Below are positions 54,791-63,338 of a stretch of 64,000 nt of DNA, one piece after another. The stretch lies in assembly GCA_937871985.1 (NCBI GenBank), contig CALMPB010000383.1:1-64000 (forward strand). The letters run 5' to 3'. The stretch comes from an uncultured Burkholderiaceae bacterium. Lineage in GTDB: Bacteria > Pseudomonadota > Gammaproteobacteria > Burkholderiales > Burkholderiaceae. The number at the start of each line of letters is the position of its first letter. The first letter of the stretch is position 1. The notes under the pieces are model-generated. The model did no database searches. It saw only the letters and a program-made list of their open reading frames with translations, and was not told the DNA's origin. The position numbers and the translations under genes were made by a program.

Positions 54791-55297
54791 GTGGATTCCC
54801 AAGACCCATTGATGCAGGCCTTCTTCGGAAAGCTCCAACAGATCGCCAACTACGACCCCGAACGCGACATGCCGGAGCGCCTGGAAGTGCACTCCGACGA
54901 GGCGCACTGGATCGATGAAAACATCACCCACAATCCAGGACGCATCGGCTGCCTCCCGGCCATACCCGCCAAGACCATCGAGATATTCCTGCAAGACATC
55001 CCGGCCGGCGGAACCTCCGATCTGCAGCGCCACACCCACGAGACAATCCATTACGTGTTGCAAGGGAAAGGCCATTCCGAGATCGGTCCGCAGGTCGTGA
55101 ACTGGCGCGCCGGCAGCTTCGTCTACACCCCGGTATGGGTCTGGCATCGCCACTACAACGACGGCGACGGCATCGTGAAAATGCTGACCATCGAGGCGTC
55201 GCGCCTGCTCAGTGCCCTTGCGCTTGGCCGGCGTGAGTCGGCCGGCCTCGTGAGTTACGCCGAATACATGGCGCAATCCGACGCACGCCGCGTCTGA
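54791..55297 (+). CDS. Cupin-domain protein
   Basis: A 168-residue single-cupin protein. Conserved motif 1 is RHTHETIHYVLQGKGHSEIG (histidines and glutamate for metal) and motif 2 is PVWVWHRHYN. It starts with GTG 54791, with AGGAGA six bases upstream. Cupins of this kind are dioxygenases, isomerases or sensors. In this operon it may act on the aromatic substrate or a ring-fission product. Confidence 0.86.
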   Translation: MDSQDPLMQAFFGKLQQIANYDPERDMPERLEVHSDEAHWIDENITHNPGRIGCLPAIPAKTIEIFLQDIPAGGTSDLQRHTHETIHYVLQGKGHSEIGPQVVNWRAGSFVYTPVWVWHRHYNDGDGIVKMLTIEASRLLSALALGRRESAGLVSYAEYMAQSDARRV

Positions 55298-55411
55298 CAA
55301 GGCCATGCCATAACCATCGAGGTAAACCCGTATGTCCGGCCCCATCGGAACAAAGAGACCGACAGCCGGTTCAGTCATCAAGCCCGCGACCCAGGGATTG
55401 GCGCCTGAAGT

Positions 55412-55427
55412 TTGAATCAATTCAAAA
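55412..55427. promoter_or_regulatory. Inverted repeat TTTGAA-TCAA-TTCAAA before the MFS gene
   Basis: Perfect six-base arms, ending seven bases before the AGGAG of the MFS gene. It could be an operator or fold over the ribosome site; the AT content also allows chance. Confidence 0.3.
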
Positions 55428-55444
55428 ATATTAGGAGACATTTA

Positions 55445-56728
55445 ATGAACCATCTTGAAAGCAGCACGATGCGCAAGGTGAATCGGCGCCTCGTGCCATT
55501 CCTCTTTATCGCTTATTTCATCAACTTCCTCGATCGCGTCAACGTCGGCTTCGCTGCGTTGAGGATGAATCAAGAACTGGGCTTCTCGCCTGCGGTGTAT
55601 GGCCTGGGCGCCGGCATCTTCTTCATCGGCTACTTTATCTTCGAGGTTCCCAGCAACATGGCGCTACACCGGGTCGGCGCGCGGATCTGGCTCGCCCGCA
55701 TCATGCTGACATGGGGTTTGGTCGCGATGGGCACGGCGCTTATCACCTCGGCGACGACTTTCTACCTCGCACGTTTCCTGCTCGGCGTGGCCGAGGCTGG
55801 TTTCGTGCCCGGCATTCTTCTGTACCTGTCCTACTGGTACCCGGAACGCCTGCGCGCAAGCGCCGTATCCAAGGTTTGGGCCGCTACTGCGATCGCCGTT
55901 GTCATCGGCTCTCCCGTCTCGGGGGCGCTGCTTTCCCTGTCGTGGTTCGACCTGTCTGGATGGAAGTGGATGTTCATCCTTGAAGGAATTCCGGCCGTGC
56001 TGCTGGGGCTCATCACGTACACCTGCCTGACAGACCGGCCGAAGAACGCCACCTGGCTCACGCCCGAAGAACAGCAATGGCTGCAAGGCGAACTTGAAGC
56101 GGACCAGCGCGCGAAGCAAGCCGTCAGTGTTTCTCGCCTCTCCGATGCGCTGCGCTCGCCCCGCGTCTGGCTTCTGTCCCTCACCTATGCCACCCTTGGC
56201 TGCGGTTTCTTCGGCCTGAACTTCTGGCTACCGCAGATCATCAAGCAGGCAAGCGGCGTCTCCAATCTTGCGGTGGGCTTCCTGAACGCGATCCCGTTCC
56301 TGTGCGCCGCCGTGGCCATGGTAGTCGTCGGCCGCTGGTCGGATCGCACGGGCCAGCGCCGCTGGCTGTACGTCGCCGGCGTACTGATAGGCGCCGCCTG
56401 CCTGACGCTAAGCGCGCTCTCCACCAATCCATTCCTCGCCCTTGCGCTGATGTGCGTGGCGATGGCAAGCATCTGGAGCGTCATCGCGGTGTTCTGGTCG
56501 CTGCCCGCCGCGTTCCTTAGCGGCGCCGGTGCGGCCTCGGGAATGGCGCTCATCAATTCCATAGGAGGATTGGGCGGGTTTGTCGGCCCGTACATGATAG
56601 GCTGGGTACGCAGCTCGAACTCCAACTACGTCGAGGCGCTCGTGCTGCTCTCGGGGATACTCGTCGTTAGCGCGCTGCTGGTGGCGTCGACCCGACCGGC
56701 CTCCACCGCCACCGATCGGCTGCAGTAA
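55445..56728 (+). CDS. MFS transporter (anion:cation symporter family)
   Basis: A 427-residue carrier with about 12 membrane segments. The N-terminal FLDRVNVGFAALRMNQELGFSPAVYGLGAGIFFIGY and the loop RFLLGVAEAGFVPGILLYLSYWYP are typical of the ACS family (tartrate and 4-hydroxyphenylacetate carriers). ATG 55445 follows AGGAG; ATG 55412 is rejected. It probably imports the aromatic acid degraded by the operon. Confidence 0.92.
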   Translation: MNHLESSTMRKVNRRLVPFLFIAYFINFLDRVNVGFAALRMNQELGFSPAVYGLGAGIFFIGYFIFEVPSNMALHRVGARIWLARIMLTWGLVAMGTALITSATTFYLARFLLGVAEAGFVPGILLYLSYWYPERLRASAVSKVWAATAIAVVIGSPVSGALLSLSWFDLSGWKWMFILEGIPAVLLGLITYTCLTDRPKNATWLTPEEQQWLQGELEADQRAKQAVSVSRLSDALRSPRVWLLSLTYATLGCGFFGLNFWLPQIIKQASGVSNLAVGFLNAIPFLCAAVAMVVVGRWSDRTGQRRWLYVAGVLIGAACLTLSALSTNPFLALALMCVAMASIWSVIAVFWSLPAAFLSGAGAASGMALINSIGGLGGFVGPYMIGWVRSSNSNYVEALVLLSGILVVSALLVASTRPASTATDRLQ

Positions 56729-56760
56729 CTTGTTTTTTCCTCATTGGAGTCGTCGACGGT

Positions 56761-56826
56761 TGAGTTTTGTTCATGCATGACGGCCCGATAAATCGCTTGT
56801 CCAAACTCCAGCCACTCCCCTACATT
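56761..56826 (+). promoter_or_regulatory. LysR-regulated promoter of the VOC dioxygenase gene
   Basis: TGAGTTTTGTTCATGCAT (56761-56778; a T-N11-A site) and AAATCGCTTGTCC (56790-56802) match a second element at 58949-58990 at 30 of 42 positions. TTGTCC can be the -35, with -10 TACATT (56821-56826) 18 bases on. The LysR gene at 57932 lies between the two copies. Confidence 0.6.
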
Positions 56827-56914
56827 AAGCTCGAACCGTTCGTTCCGGTTTTCCCGATGCCGCCGAAGAGTCAAACAGGAGCATACGGAACCGACTTCTT
56901 AAGGAGAGAATAAG

Positions 56915-57883
56915 GTGGGACACATAGAGAAAAATGCTGGAGTGCGATTTTTTCAGCCGCGTCGCCTTGGTCACGTCAATCTATTCGTGAGCAGCTATGA
57001 ACGCGCCGCCGACTTTTACCAAGACATCGTCGGTTTCGAGGAGGTCTATCGGCAGCCGGACAATCGTGCCAGCTTTGTCAGCAACGGCAACACATACCAT
57101 GACCTGGGCCTTACCGACGTCACCAGCCATTATGCCGAGAAGGATCAAAAACCCGGGCTCAACCACATTGCTTTCGAATTGGAAAACGAAGTGGAGCTTG
57201 TAAAGGGCTATCGTCAGGCCGTGGATGCCGGCATCAAGTTCGTTTCCGCGCAAGACCACGACGTCGCACACTCACTATACAAGCTCGACCCCGACGGCAA
57301 TGCTGTCGAAGTGTATGCCGATGTGGTTGAAGACTGGCGCACCGCCCGCCATGGGGTTTTCGAGAAAGTCAAGCCGAAGTTCATCCCAGGGGTCACCAGC
57401 GAACCGATCAGCGAAGCCCGCTATCCCAAGAACCCCGAAATCCACGTTGTGCCCAGCTCGGTGTTCCGGGCCAGGCGGGTCACGCATGCCGCCTTCGTCG
57501 CCGACGACTACGAAAAAATGTTCGACTACTACACGCAGGTCATCGGATTGACTCCATTCGCGGGCGGTCGAGAAGATTCATTCACCATCTTGTGCGGCTA
57601 CTCCAGCACGGAAAGCCTTACTCTGTATCGAGGAATGGCCGGGGTAGCATCCGGCATGCACCATGTTGGGATCGAGGTCAAAGACGAAAGCGAGCTCGAT
57701 CGCGCACGCGGCAAACTCGCTGAAAAAGGCATTCCTCTGGAACGCGAAACCGACCATCCCGCTCGCCGCACCATTTGCATCCTGGATCCCGATGGCATTC
57801 GCCTGCAATTCTATGTGAATCGTCAATGGGACCCTGCGCATCTGAACGGATTCACGGCGGAAGAAGCCCTTTATCTGCTGTAG
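56915..57883 (+). CDS. Vicinal-oxygen-chelate (catechol 2,3-dioxygenase type) dioxygenase
   Basis: A 322-residue two-domain extradiol-dioxygenase-fold protein. In the N-terminal module His20, His84 and Glu132 (LGHVNLF; LNHIAFEL; AVEVYAD) form the metal-type triad. In the C-terminal module, which carries the metal in catechol 2,3-dioxygenase, the equivalents are His191, His250 and Gln298 (RLQFYV), so the glutamate ligand is missing there. GTG 56915 has AAGGAG nine bases before it. The twin LysR element upstream links it to the operon at 59079. Confidence 0.87.
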   Translation: MGHIEKNAGVRFFQPRRLGHVNLFVSSYERAADFYQDIVGFEEVYRQPDNRASFVSNGNTYHDLGLTDVTSHYAEKDQKPGLNHIAFELENEVELVKGYRQAVDAGIKFVSAQDHDVAHSLYKLDPDGNAVEVYADVVEDWRTARHGVFEKVKPKFIPGVTSEPISEARYPKNPEIHVVPSSVFRARRVTHAAFVADDYEKMFDYYTQVIGLTPFAGGREDSFTILCGYSSTESLTLYRGMAGVASGMHHVGIEVKDESELDRARGKLAEKGIPLERETDHPARRTICILDPDGIRLQFYVNRQWDPAHLNGFTAEEALYLL

Positions 57884-57931
57884 CCTCACACACAGGCCAG
57901 CGTCTTTGATCGGGCAACCGGCAGCTTCTGT

Positions 57932-58897
57932 TCAGGCTGGAACGAGGTTCGCTTGAACTTCGCCGGCCTGCTCTTTTATCCAAGCACAAAACGCAGCGCA
58001 CTGCGGTTCCTGGGTTCTGTCACCCAGCATCAACAGATAATATTCACCGGCGCTTGGGGTCTTTGACCTGATCGGCGCAAACAACTCCATCTCGTTGAGG
58101 CCCGCCAGCAAAATACTGGGCACCAAGGCAACGCCCTGGCCTTTTCGGGCCGCCTCGATGGCCATGAAAAAATGACCATATTCGGCCCTTTCCCTGGATG
58201 GATGCTCCTGCAAACCGTAAATACCTAGCCAATCACGCCATGCATGGGTTCGACTGGCTGTGTGGATCAAGGGGTAATGCAGCAAATCCTTGGGCTCGTT
58301 CAAGGGATGGGCGGGATCCACCAATTGGGGGGCAAGCACCGGAACCAGGACATCGTCGAAAAGCAACTCGGCTTGCACGCCCCGCCAGTTGGTAACCATA
58401 TCGAGATCGATGCGGGGTTGGCGCGCCTCGTAGCTCTTGCCCGGCAAGGCACCTACGCGGATTGCGACATCGGCCTCATTGGCCTGCAAATCTACCGCCT
58501 GGATCGATGTGAGAATGCGCGTCTCGATGTGCGGATACTGCTTGGTGAAGTTGTCCAGCCGGGACATCAACCAGAACGAGGCCACCGAGGGCAGCACGCT
58601 AATCGTAAGAATGGAATGCTGGCTTTGCCGCGTGCGGAAATTGACTGTCGCGCGCTCGACATGATCAAGCGCGAACTGAATTTCACGCAGATACATCTGC
58701 CCGGCCGAAGTCAGCTCGACACGCCGGGTAAGTCGTACAAAAAGCTTGGTGTCGAGGTATTCCTCGAGGGTGCGTATTTGCCGGCTGATTGCGCCTTGCG
58801 TGACGTGCAGTTCGTCGGCAGCCATGGAAAAACTACCCAACCGCCCTGCAGCTTCGAAAGCGTTTAAAGCAATCATGGAGGGCAATGCACGGCGCAT
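57932..58897 (-). CDS. LysR-type regulator (GcvA-like)
   Basis: A 321-residue LysR protein. The HTH is at residues 8-66 (LNAFEAAGRLGSFSMAADELHVTQGAISRQIRTLEEYLDTKLF) and the effector domain of the GcvA type follows (LTISVLPSVASFWLMSRL). It is convergent with the dioxygenase gene and divergent from the operon at 59079. A shared element is present in front of both targets, so it is their likely activator. Confidence 0.92.
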   Translation of the reverse strand: MRRALPSMIALNAFEAAGRLGSFSMAADELHVTQGAISRQIRTLEEYLDTKLFVRLTRRVELTSAGQMYLREIQFALDHVERATVNFRTRQSQHSILTISVLPSVASFWLMSRLDNFTKQYPHIETRILTSIQAVDLQANEADVAIRVGALPGKSYEARQPRIDLDMVTNWRGVQAELLFDDVLVPVLAPQLVDPAHPLNEPKDLLHYPLIHTASRTHAWRDWLGIYGLQEHPSRERAEYGHFFMAIEAARKGQGVALVPSILLAGLNEMELFAPIRSKTPSAGEYYLLMLGDRTQEPQCAAFCAWIKEQAGEVQANLVPA

Positions 58898-58948
58898 GAT
58901 TTCGTCCCGTTTATTTTATCCGTCGACCACCTGCCAGCAAACTACTGG

Positions 58949-59013
58949 TGAGTTTAACTCATGCATATTAGCCATTCAAATCGTTTGTCCGGCACAAGTC
59001 GCTGCCATAAAGT
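58949..59013 (+). promoter_or_regulatory. LysR site and promoter for the operon at 59079
   Basis: TGAGTTTAACTCA (58949-58961) is an exact TGAGT-TTA-ACTCA dyad and T-N11-A site, followed by TGCAT and AAATCGTTTGTCC (58978-58990). -35 TTGTCC (58985-58990), 17 bases, -10 TAAAGT (59008-59013). It matches the element at 56761. Confidence 0.6.
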
Positions 59014-59078
59014 GTACGCAGAACTCACGAGCCTGCTTCACAACATGCGTGAGACGTTAAAAATTTTAAAGGACTGAC

Positions 59079-59894
59079 ATGGCCGTTGTTTCTGAGTTGA
59101 GAGTAGCGATTGCCGGTCTTGGCGCGGTAGGCAAAGTCATCGCCCTCGAGCTGGACAAAGGAGTGCCTGGATTGAAGTTGACCGCTGTGTCGGCGAAGAA
59201 CCTTGGCAAAGCTTCCGAGTTCATTCAAGGCCTGAACCATGCGGTGCCCGTGGTTACCCTGGATGATCTGACCGAGTACGCCGACATCGTCGTCGAATGT
59301 GCGCCCCCCGACCTGCTTCCCGAAATAGCCGCTCCGGTGCTTGCCGCCGGGAAGAAGCTGGTCGTGCTTTCCGTTGGCGCACTACTGGCGCACCCCGAAT
59401 TGAAAAAAGCGGCAATCGATAATGGCGGGGCTATTCTGGTTCCCACTGGCGCCTTGATCGGCCTGGATGCCGTGGCTGCCGCGGCGGAGGGCACGATAAA
59501 TTCGGTGCGCATGACTACCCGAAAGCCGCTGCAGGGCTTGGCGGGCGCGCCATTCTTGATCGAGAACGGCATCGACGTGGCGAGCATCACGACTCCCACC
59601 AAGATATTTTCAGGCACAGCGCGCGAAGCGGCAAAAGGCTTCCCGGCCAACCTGAATGTGTCGGTCGCTCTGTCCCTGGCCGGCATCGGACCCGACATGA
59701 CCATGCTGGAAGTATGGGCGGATCCCACCGTAACCCGCAACACCCATCACATCGAAGTTGATGCCGACACCGCCAGCTTCAACATGACGATAGAAAACAT
59801 TCCATCCGAGAACCCAAAAACCGGGCTGATTACGGCACGTAGCGCAATTGCTCTACTGCGCAAACTCGGAGCTCCAGTCAAGATTGGCACTTAA
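59079..59894 (+). CDS. Aspartate-dehydrogenase-family oxidoreductase
   Basis: A 271-residue NAD(P)-dependent enzyme of the L-aspartate dehydrogenase family. The Rossmann motif GLGAVGK is at about 14-20, and DPTVTRNTHHIEVDADTASF near the C-terminus contains the expected catalytic histidine, followed by IENIPSENPKTGLITARS. ATG 59079 has AAAGGA six bases upstream. The classical role is oxidation of aspartate to iminoaspartate, but in an operon with an SDR and an RraA-like protein it may act on a related amino or keto acid. Confidence 0.88.
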   Translation: MAVVSELRVAIAGLGAVGKVIALELDKGVPGLKLTAVSAKNLGKASEFIQGLNHAVPVVTLDDLTEYADIVVECAPPDLLPEIAAPVLAAGKKLVVLSVGALLAHPELKKAAIDNGGAILVPTGALIGLDAVAAAAEGTINSVRMTTRKPLQGLAGAPFLIENGIDVASITTPTKIFSGTAREAAKGFPANLNVSVALSLAGIGPDMTMLEVWADPTVTRNTHHIEVDADTASFNMTIENIPSENPKTGLITARSAIALLRKLGAPVKIGT

Positions 59895-59906
59895 GGAAAT
59901 CTCCCC

Positions 59907-60692
59907 ATGAACTTCGGCATTGAAGGCAAAGTTGCAATGGTTACAGGAGCGGGAGGCGGCCTGGGAGGCGCTATCGCCCGATCGCTTGCAAAGGAAGGGG
60001 CGCGGGTCGTCGTCGCCGATGTTCACCAACCATCGGCCATGCGTACCGCGCAAACCATTCAGGAAGACGGCGGGCAGGCCACCCCTCTCGACCTTGACCT
60101 GGCCAACCTGGACGACATGTCCGAACGCATCGATACGATTCGCTCACAGTTGGGGCCCGTCGACATTCTGGTCAACAACTCCGGCGGGCCGCCTCCGTCA
60201 TTGGCCACAGGAATATCCGCCCAAACCTGGGAAAAACACTTTCGCGCCATGGTCCTGAGCTTGATGCATTTGACCGATCTGGTTCTACCCGACATGCGCA
60301 AAAAAGGATGGGGCCGCATCATTACCAGCACCTCGTCCGGGGTCGTGACGCCCATTGCCAACCTTGGCGTATCCAACACCTTGCGGCTTGCGCTGGTCGG
60401 CTGGTCCAAGACGCTGGCCCGGGAAGTGGCGCCAGACGGAATAACGGCCAATGTCGTCCTTCCCGGACGCATCGCCACCTCGCGCATCCAGCAACTGGAC
60501 GAAGCTCGCGCAGAACGCGAAAAAAAGCCGATCGACCAGGTCATCAAAGAAAGCACCGACACCATCCCCATCGGCCGCTATGGGCGCGTGCAGGAGTATG
60601 GCGATGTCGTCGCATTCCTGGCCAGTACCCAGGCTTCGTACTTGACCGGCTCCGTCATTCGAATCGATGGCGGCCTCATCCCCAGTATTTAA
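59907..60692 (+). CDS. Short-chain dehydrogenase-fold protein, atypical active site
   Basis: A 261-residue SDR-fold protein with cofactor motif TGAGGGLG and NNSGG. The region for YxxxK reads NLGVSNTLRLAL, with no Tyr or Lys at the usual spots, as in the SDR gene at 54044. The C-terminal LTGSVIRIDGGLIPSI is typical. It follows the aspartate-dehydrogenase-like gene by 12 bases. A different catalytic mechanism or substrate class is likely; the function is unknown. Confidence 0.87.
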   Translation: MNFGIEGKVAMVTGAGGGLGGAIARSLAKEGARVVVADVHQPSAMRTAQTIQEDGGQATPLDLDLANLDDMSERIDTIRSQLGPVDILVNNSGGPPPSLATGISAQTWEKHFRAMVLSLMHLTDLVLPDMRKKGWGRIITSTSSGVVTPIANLGVSNTLRLALVGWSKTLAREVAPDGITANVVLPGRIATSRIQQLDEARAEREKKPIDQVIKESTDTIPIGRYGRVQEYGDVVAFLASTQASYLTGSVIRIDGGLIPSI

Positions 60693-60713
60693 GACTCAAG
60701 GAGACTCTCGACC

Positions 60714-61397
60714 ATGGCCAACTTCACGGCTGAGCAACGCAACGACATCCGCAACCGCTTCCTGCGCATCGACACGTCGAACGTAGCTGACATTCTGGAT
60801 ACTCTGGGCTACATGGAACAAGGCTTGTCGCCCGATTTTCTGCCTTATCCGCGCAATGCCGGGCAGCTCGCCGGCTGGGCCTATACCATCCGCGGCCAGA
60901 TGACACCCTACGAGCTAGGCGGCGACGCCGAAAAAATGAAAGCATGCCAAGGGCTGTCCGAAGGGGAAATCAGCGTATGGAGCGGCGATGGCCAGGGTAT
61001 CTGCTATTTTGGCGAGCTGATTGCCATCGGCATGAAAGAGCGGGGATGTCTTGGCGCGCTGGTTGATGGCGGCGTCAGGGACGTGCGGTGGATCGGCGCG
61101 CAGAATTTTCCCGTCTATGCGCGCTACCGCACTCCCGTGCAGTCCATCGGGCGCTGGAAAGTAACCGGCAGCCAGATCCCCGTCTACATGCGCGGGGCAA
61201 CGTCATCCCTGGTTGTCGTACGGCCCGGCGACTTCATCCTTGGAGACGACGATGGCGTGATCGTAATTCCTCAGAATATGGTTGAAAGGGTATTGACCGA
61301 GGCCGAGGCGCTCACGCAGAAAGAAGAAACCATCCGGTCTGAGCTGCAAAAGGGATTGACCCTTGCACAGGCCCTGGCTCAATACGGTCACGTCTGA
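60714..61397 (+). CDS. RraA-family protein (possible oxaloacetate decarboxylase/HMG aldolase)
   Basis: A 227-residue protein of the RraA/HMG-aldolase family. The conserved GALVDGGVRDVRWI (about residues 115-128) holds the Arg-Asp pair that in aldolase members binds substrate and metal. The C-terminal DFILGDDDGVIVIP is standard. In catabolic operons such proteins usually act as pyruvate-type aldolases or decarboxylases rather than RNase E inhibitors. It is the last enzyme before the ABC transporter genes. Confidence 0.88.
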   Translation: MANFTAEQRNDIRNRFLRIDTSNVADILDTLGYMEQGLSPDFLPYPRNAGQLAGWAYTIRGQMTPYELGGDAEKMKACQGLSEGEISVWSGDGQGICYFGELIAIGMKERGCLGALVDGGVRDVRWIGAQNFPVYARYRTPVQSIGRWKVTGSQIPVYMRGATSSLVVVRPGDFILGDDDGVIVIPQNMVERVLTEAEALTQKEETIRSELQKGLTLAQALAQYGHV

Positions 61398-61525
61398 CCG
61401 CGGCACTGGCGAACATGCACTCGCGTCCCAAGAAACCCCAAGAAACAAAAGGAAATCCAGGCGTTATGTAGGACTCACCAATGGATAGTGCCGACGCACT
61501 TCCAAAAAAACCATCAGGAGGAGTT

Positions 61526-62557
61526 ATGACAAGCACACAAAACAGAAAAGACGGCGGCGGGCTGATTCGTTCGGCACTGGCCTCTCTTGTAGGCGCAACC
61601 TTGATCGTCGCATCAGGGGCCGCGCACGCGCTGGAAAAAGTAACCGTTCGGCTCGACTTTTCGCCAATCGGCATCCATACCGCCATGTATCTGGCCAAAG
61701 AAAAAGGCTGGTTCCAACGCGAAGGCCTGGACGTCACGATACAGGACGGAAGCGGATCACTGAACACGATCCAGTTGGTCGCGACGGGCCAGGCCGATAT
61801 CGGGCAAGTGCAACTGGGCTTGCTGGTGCCCGCCCGTGAGAAAAAATTGCCTCTGCGTTCATTCGCCGGCTACGTGCGCGGCTCGGATCTTGCCGTCATG
61901 GTGCCCCGCGACTCCAACATCAACACCCTGGCGGATCTCAAGGGCAAGAAAATCCTGTGCTTCACCGCAAGTCCCTGGGCGCCGTTCATCGACAGTTTTC
62001 TGGCAAAAGCCGGCCTGGATCGCAAGTCCGTCAATATCACCATGGTTGCGCCATCCGCCATGGCCAGCCTCTATAGCGCCAAGGATGCCGACGGCTTCAT
62101 GTCGGTGGCCCCCCACCAGATACCGTTACTGGAGAAAACACGGCCATCCAAAGCTATCCGCATGGCTGACTATGGCCTCCACTTCCCAAGCTACGGGCTG
62201 ATTGCCACGGAAGAAACCTTGAAAAACCGCAGCGACATGCTGAGAAAATTCAATAAAGTCCAGATCGAGACCTGGGAGTACATCTGGAACGGTCATGAAG
62301 ACGAAGCGGTTCAGGCCCTGATCAAGCAACGCCCGGGAATGAATCTTGATCCTGTATCGCTTAAAGGCCAGCTCGACATGAACCGCCCTTTGTTTTTTAC
62401 AGAGGCTACCAAAGGCAAGCGTATTGGCTGGCAATCGGAAGCCGATTGGAAGGCAACGCTAAAGTCCATGCGGGAAGCCGGCATGGACACCAGCAAGATC
62501 AAGCTTGAAGACTTGTACACCAACGCGCTCATGCCAGCAGAAAAAGCAGGTGGCTGA
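61526..62557 (+). CDS. ABC transporter substrate-binding protein (NMT1/THI5 type)
   Basis: A 343-residue periplasmic protein with a signal peptide at about residues 1-35 (GAAHA). The mature start VTVRLDFSPIGIHTAMYLAKEKGWFQREGL is typical of NMT1/THI5-like binding proteins. ATG 61526 has AGGAGG; the earlier ATG 61481 adds a non-signal extension and is rejected. It is 128 bases after the RraA-like gene and one base overlaps the ATPase gene. Confidence 0.9.
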   Translation: MTSTQNRKDGGGLIRSALASLVGATLIVASGAAHALEKVTVRLDFSPIGIHTAMYLAKEKGWFQREGLDVTIQDGSGSLNTIQLVATGQADIGQVQLGLLVPAREKKLPLRSFAGYVRGSDLAVMVPRDSNINTLADLKGKKILCFTASPWAPFIDSFLAKAGLDRKSVNITMVAPSAMASLYSAKDADGFMSVAPHQIPLLEKTRPSKAIRMADYGLHFPSYGLIATEETLKNRSDMLRKFNKVQIETWEYIWNGHEDEAVQALIKQRPGMNLDPVSLKGQLDMNRPLFFTEATKGKRIGWQSEADWKATLKSMREAGMDTSKIKLEDLYTNALMPAEKAGG

Positions 62558-63336
62558 TGATGGACAGCTACCTGAACATATCGGAGTTCACGAAAGTCTA
62601 CTCTTCCCCGCGCGGCGACGTGCATGCGCTGGAGCGTGTCGACCTCGATATCGACGAAGGCCAGTTCGTCAGTATTCTGGGGCCCAGCGGCTGCGGCAAA
62701 AGCACTCTGCTCAAATGCGTTGCCGGGCTGGAGTCCGGCACGAGGGGGCAAATCCGCTTTGACGGCGAAGTGCTCGACGGCCCCCCTCAGGGGCTGGGCA
62801 TGGTGTTCCAGCGCGACCTGCTGGTCGACTGGAGAACCATCCTGGAAAACGTGATGATCACCGCCGAATTCATGGAGCTGGATCAAAAAAGCGCCAGGAA
62901 GGAGGCTATGCGTCTGCTGGAGCTGTTTGGCCTTGCCGGCTTCGAACACCATCGGCCCTGGGAGTTGTCGGGCGGCATGCGCCAGCGCGCCGCGATCTGC
63001 CGCGCGCTGGTGGGCAATCCACGGCTGCTCCTGATGGATGAGCCCTTCGGCGCGCTGGATGCCATGACTCGCGACGAACTGAATCTCGAATTGCAGCATA
63101 TCTGGCTGCAATCGAAGAAAACCTTGCTGTTCGTCACTCACAGCATCCAGGAGGCTGTCTTTCTGTCGGATCGTGTCATCGTCATGTCCCGCAATCCTGC
63201 TCGCGTGATCGAAGACGTCAAGATAGACCTGCCGCGGCCGCGAACACTGGCCACCCGGGGCTCGGCCGCATTCGGTCAATACGTAATAGAGCTCCAAACG
63301 CTGTTCGAGCGGGTTGGCGTCTTCAAAGGAGAATAA
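62557..63336 (+). CDS. ABC transporter ATP-binding protein (SsuB/TauB type)
   Basis: A 259-residue ATPase with Walker A GPSGCGKST at 42-50, Q-loop Gln85 (VFQRDLL), signature LSGGM at 137-141, Walker B LLMDEPF at 158-164, and switch His in FVTHSIQEA. Its start overlaps the binding-protein stop by one base, and the permease follows two bases after its stop. Confidence 0.94.
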   Translation: MMDSYLNISEFTKVYSSPRGDVHALERVDLDIDEGQFVSILGPSGCGKSTLLKCVAGLESGTRGQIRFDGEVLDGPPQGLGMVFQRDLLVDWRTILENVMITAEFMELDQKSARKEAMRLLELFGLAGFEHHRPWELSGGMRQRAAICRALVGNPRLLLMDEPFGALDAMTRDELNLELQHIWLQSKKTLLFVTHSIQEAVFLSDRVIVMSRNPARVIEDVKIDLPRPRTLATRGSAAFGQYVIELQTLFERVGVFKGE

Positions 63337-63338
63337 GC

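Noticed and set aside
53951..55441. Long minus-strand open frame (496 codons) opposite mhpB, SDR and cupin genes
   Set aside because: It is antisense to three well-supported genes, has no family resemblance and low-complexity composition typical of high-GC shadow frames.
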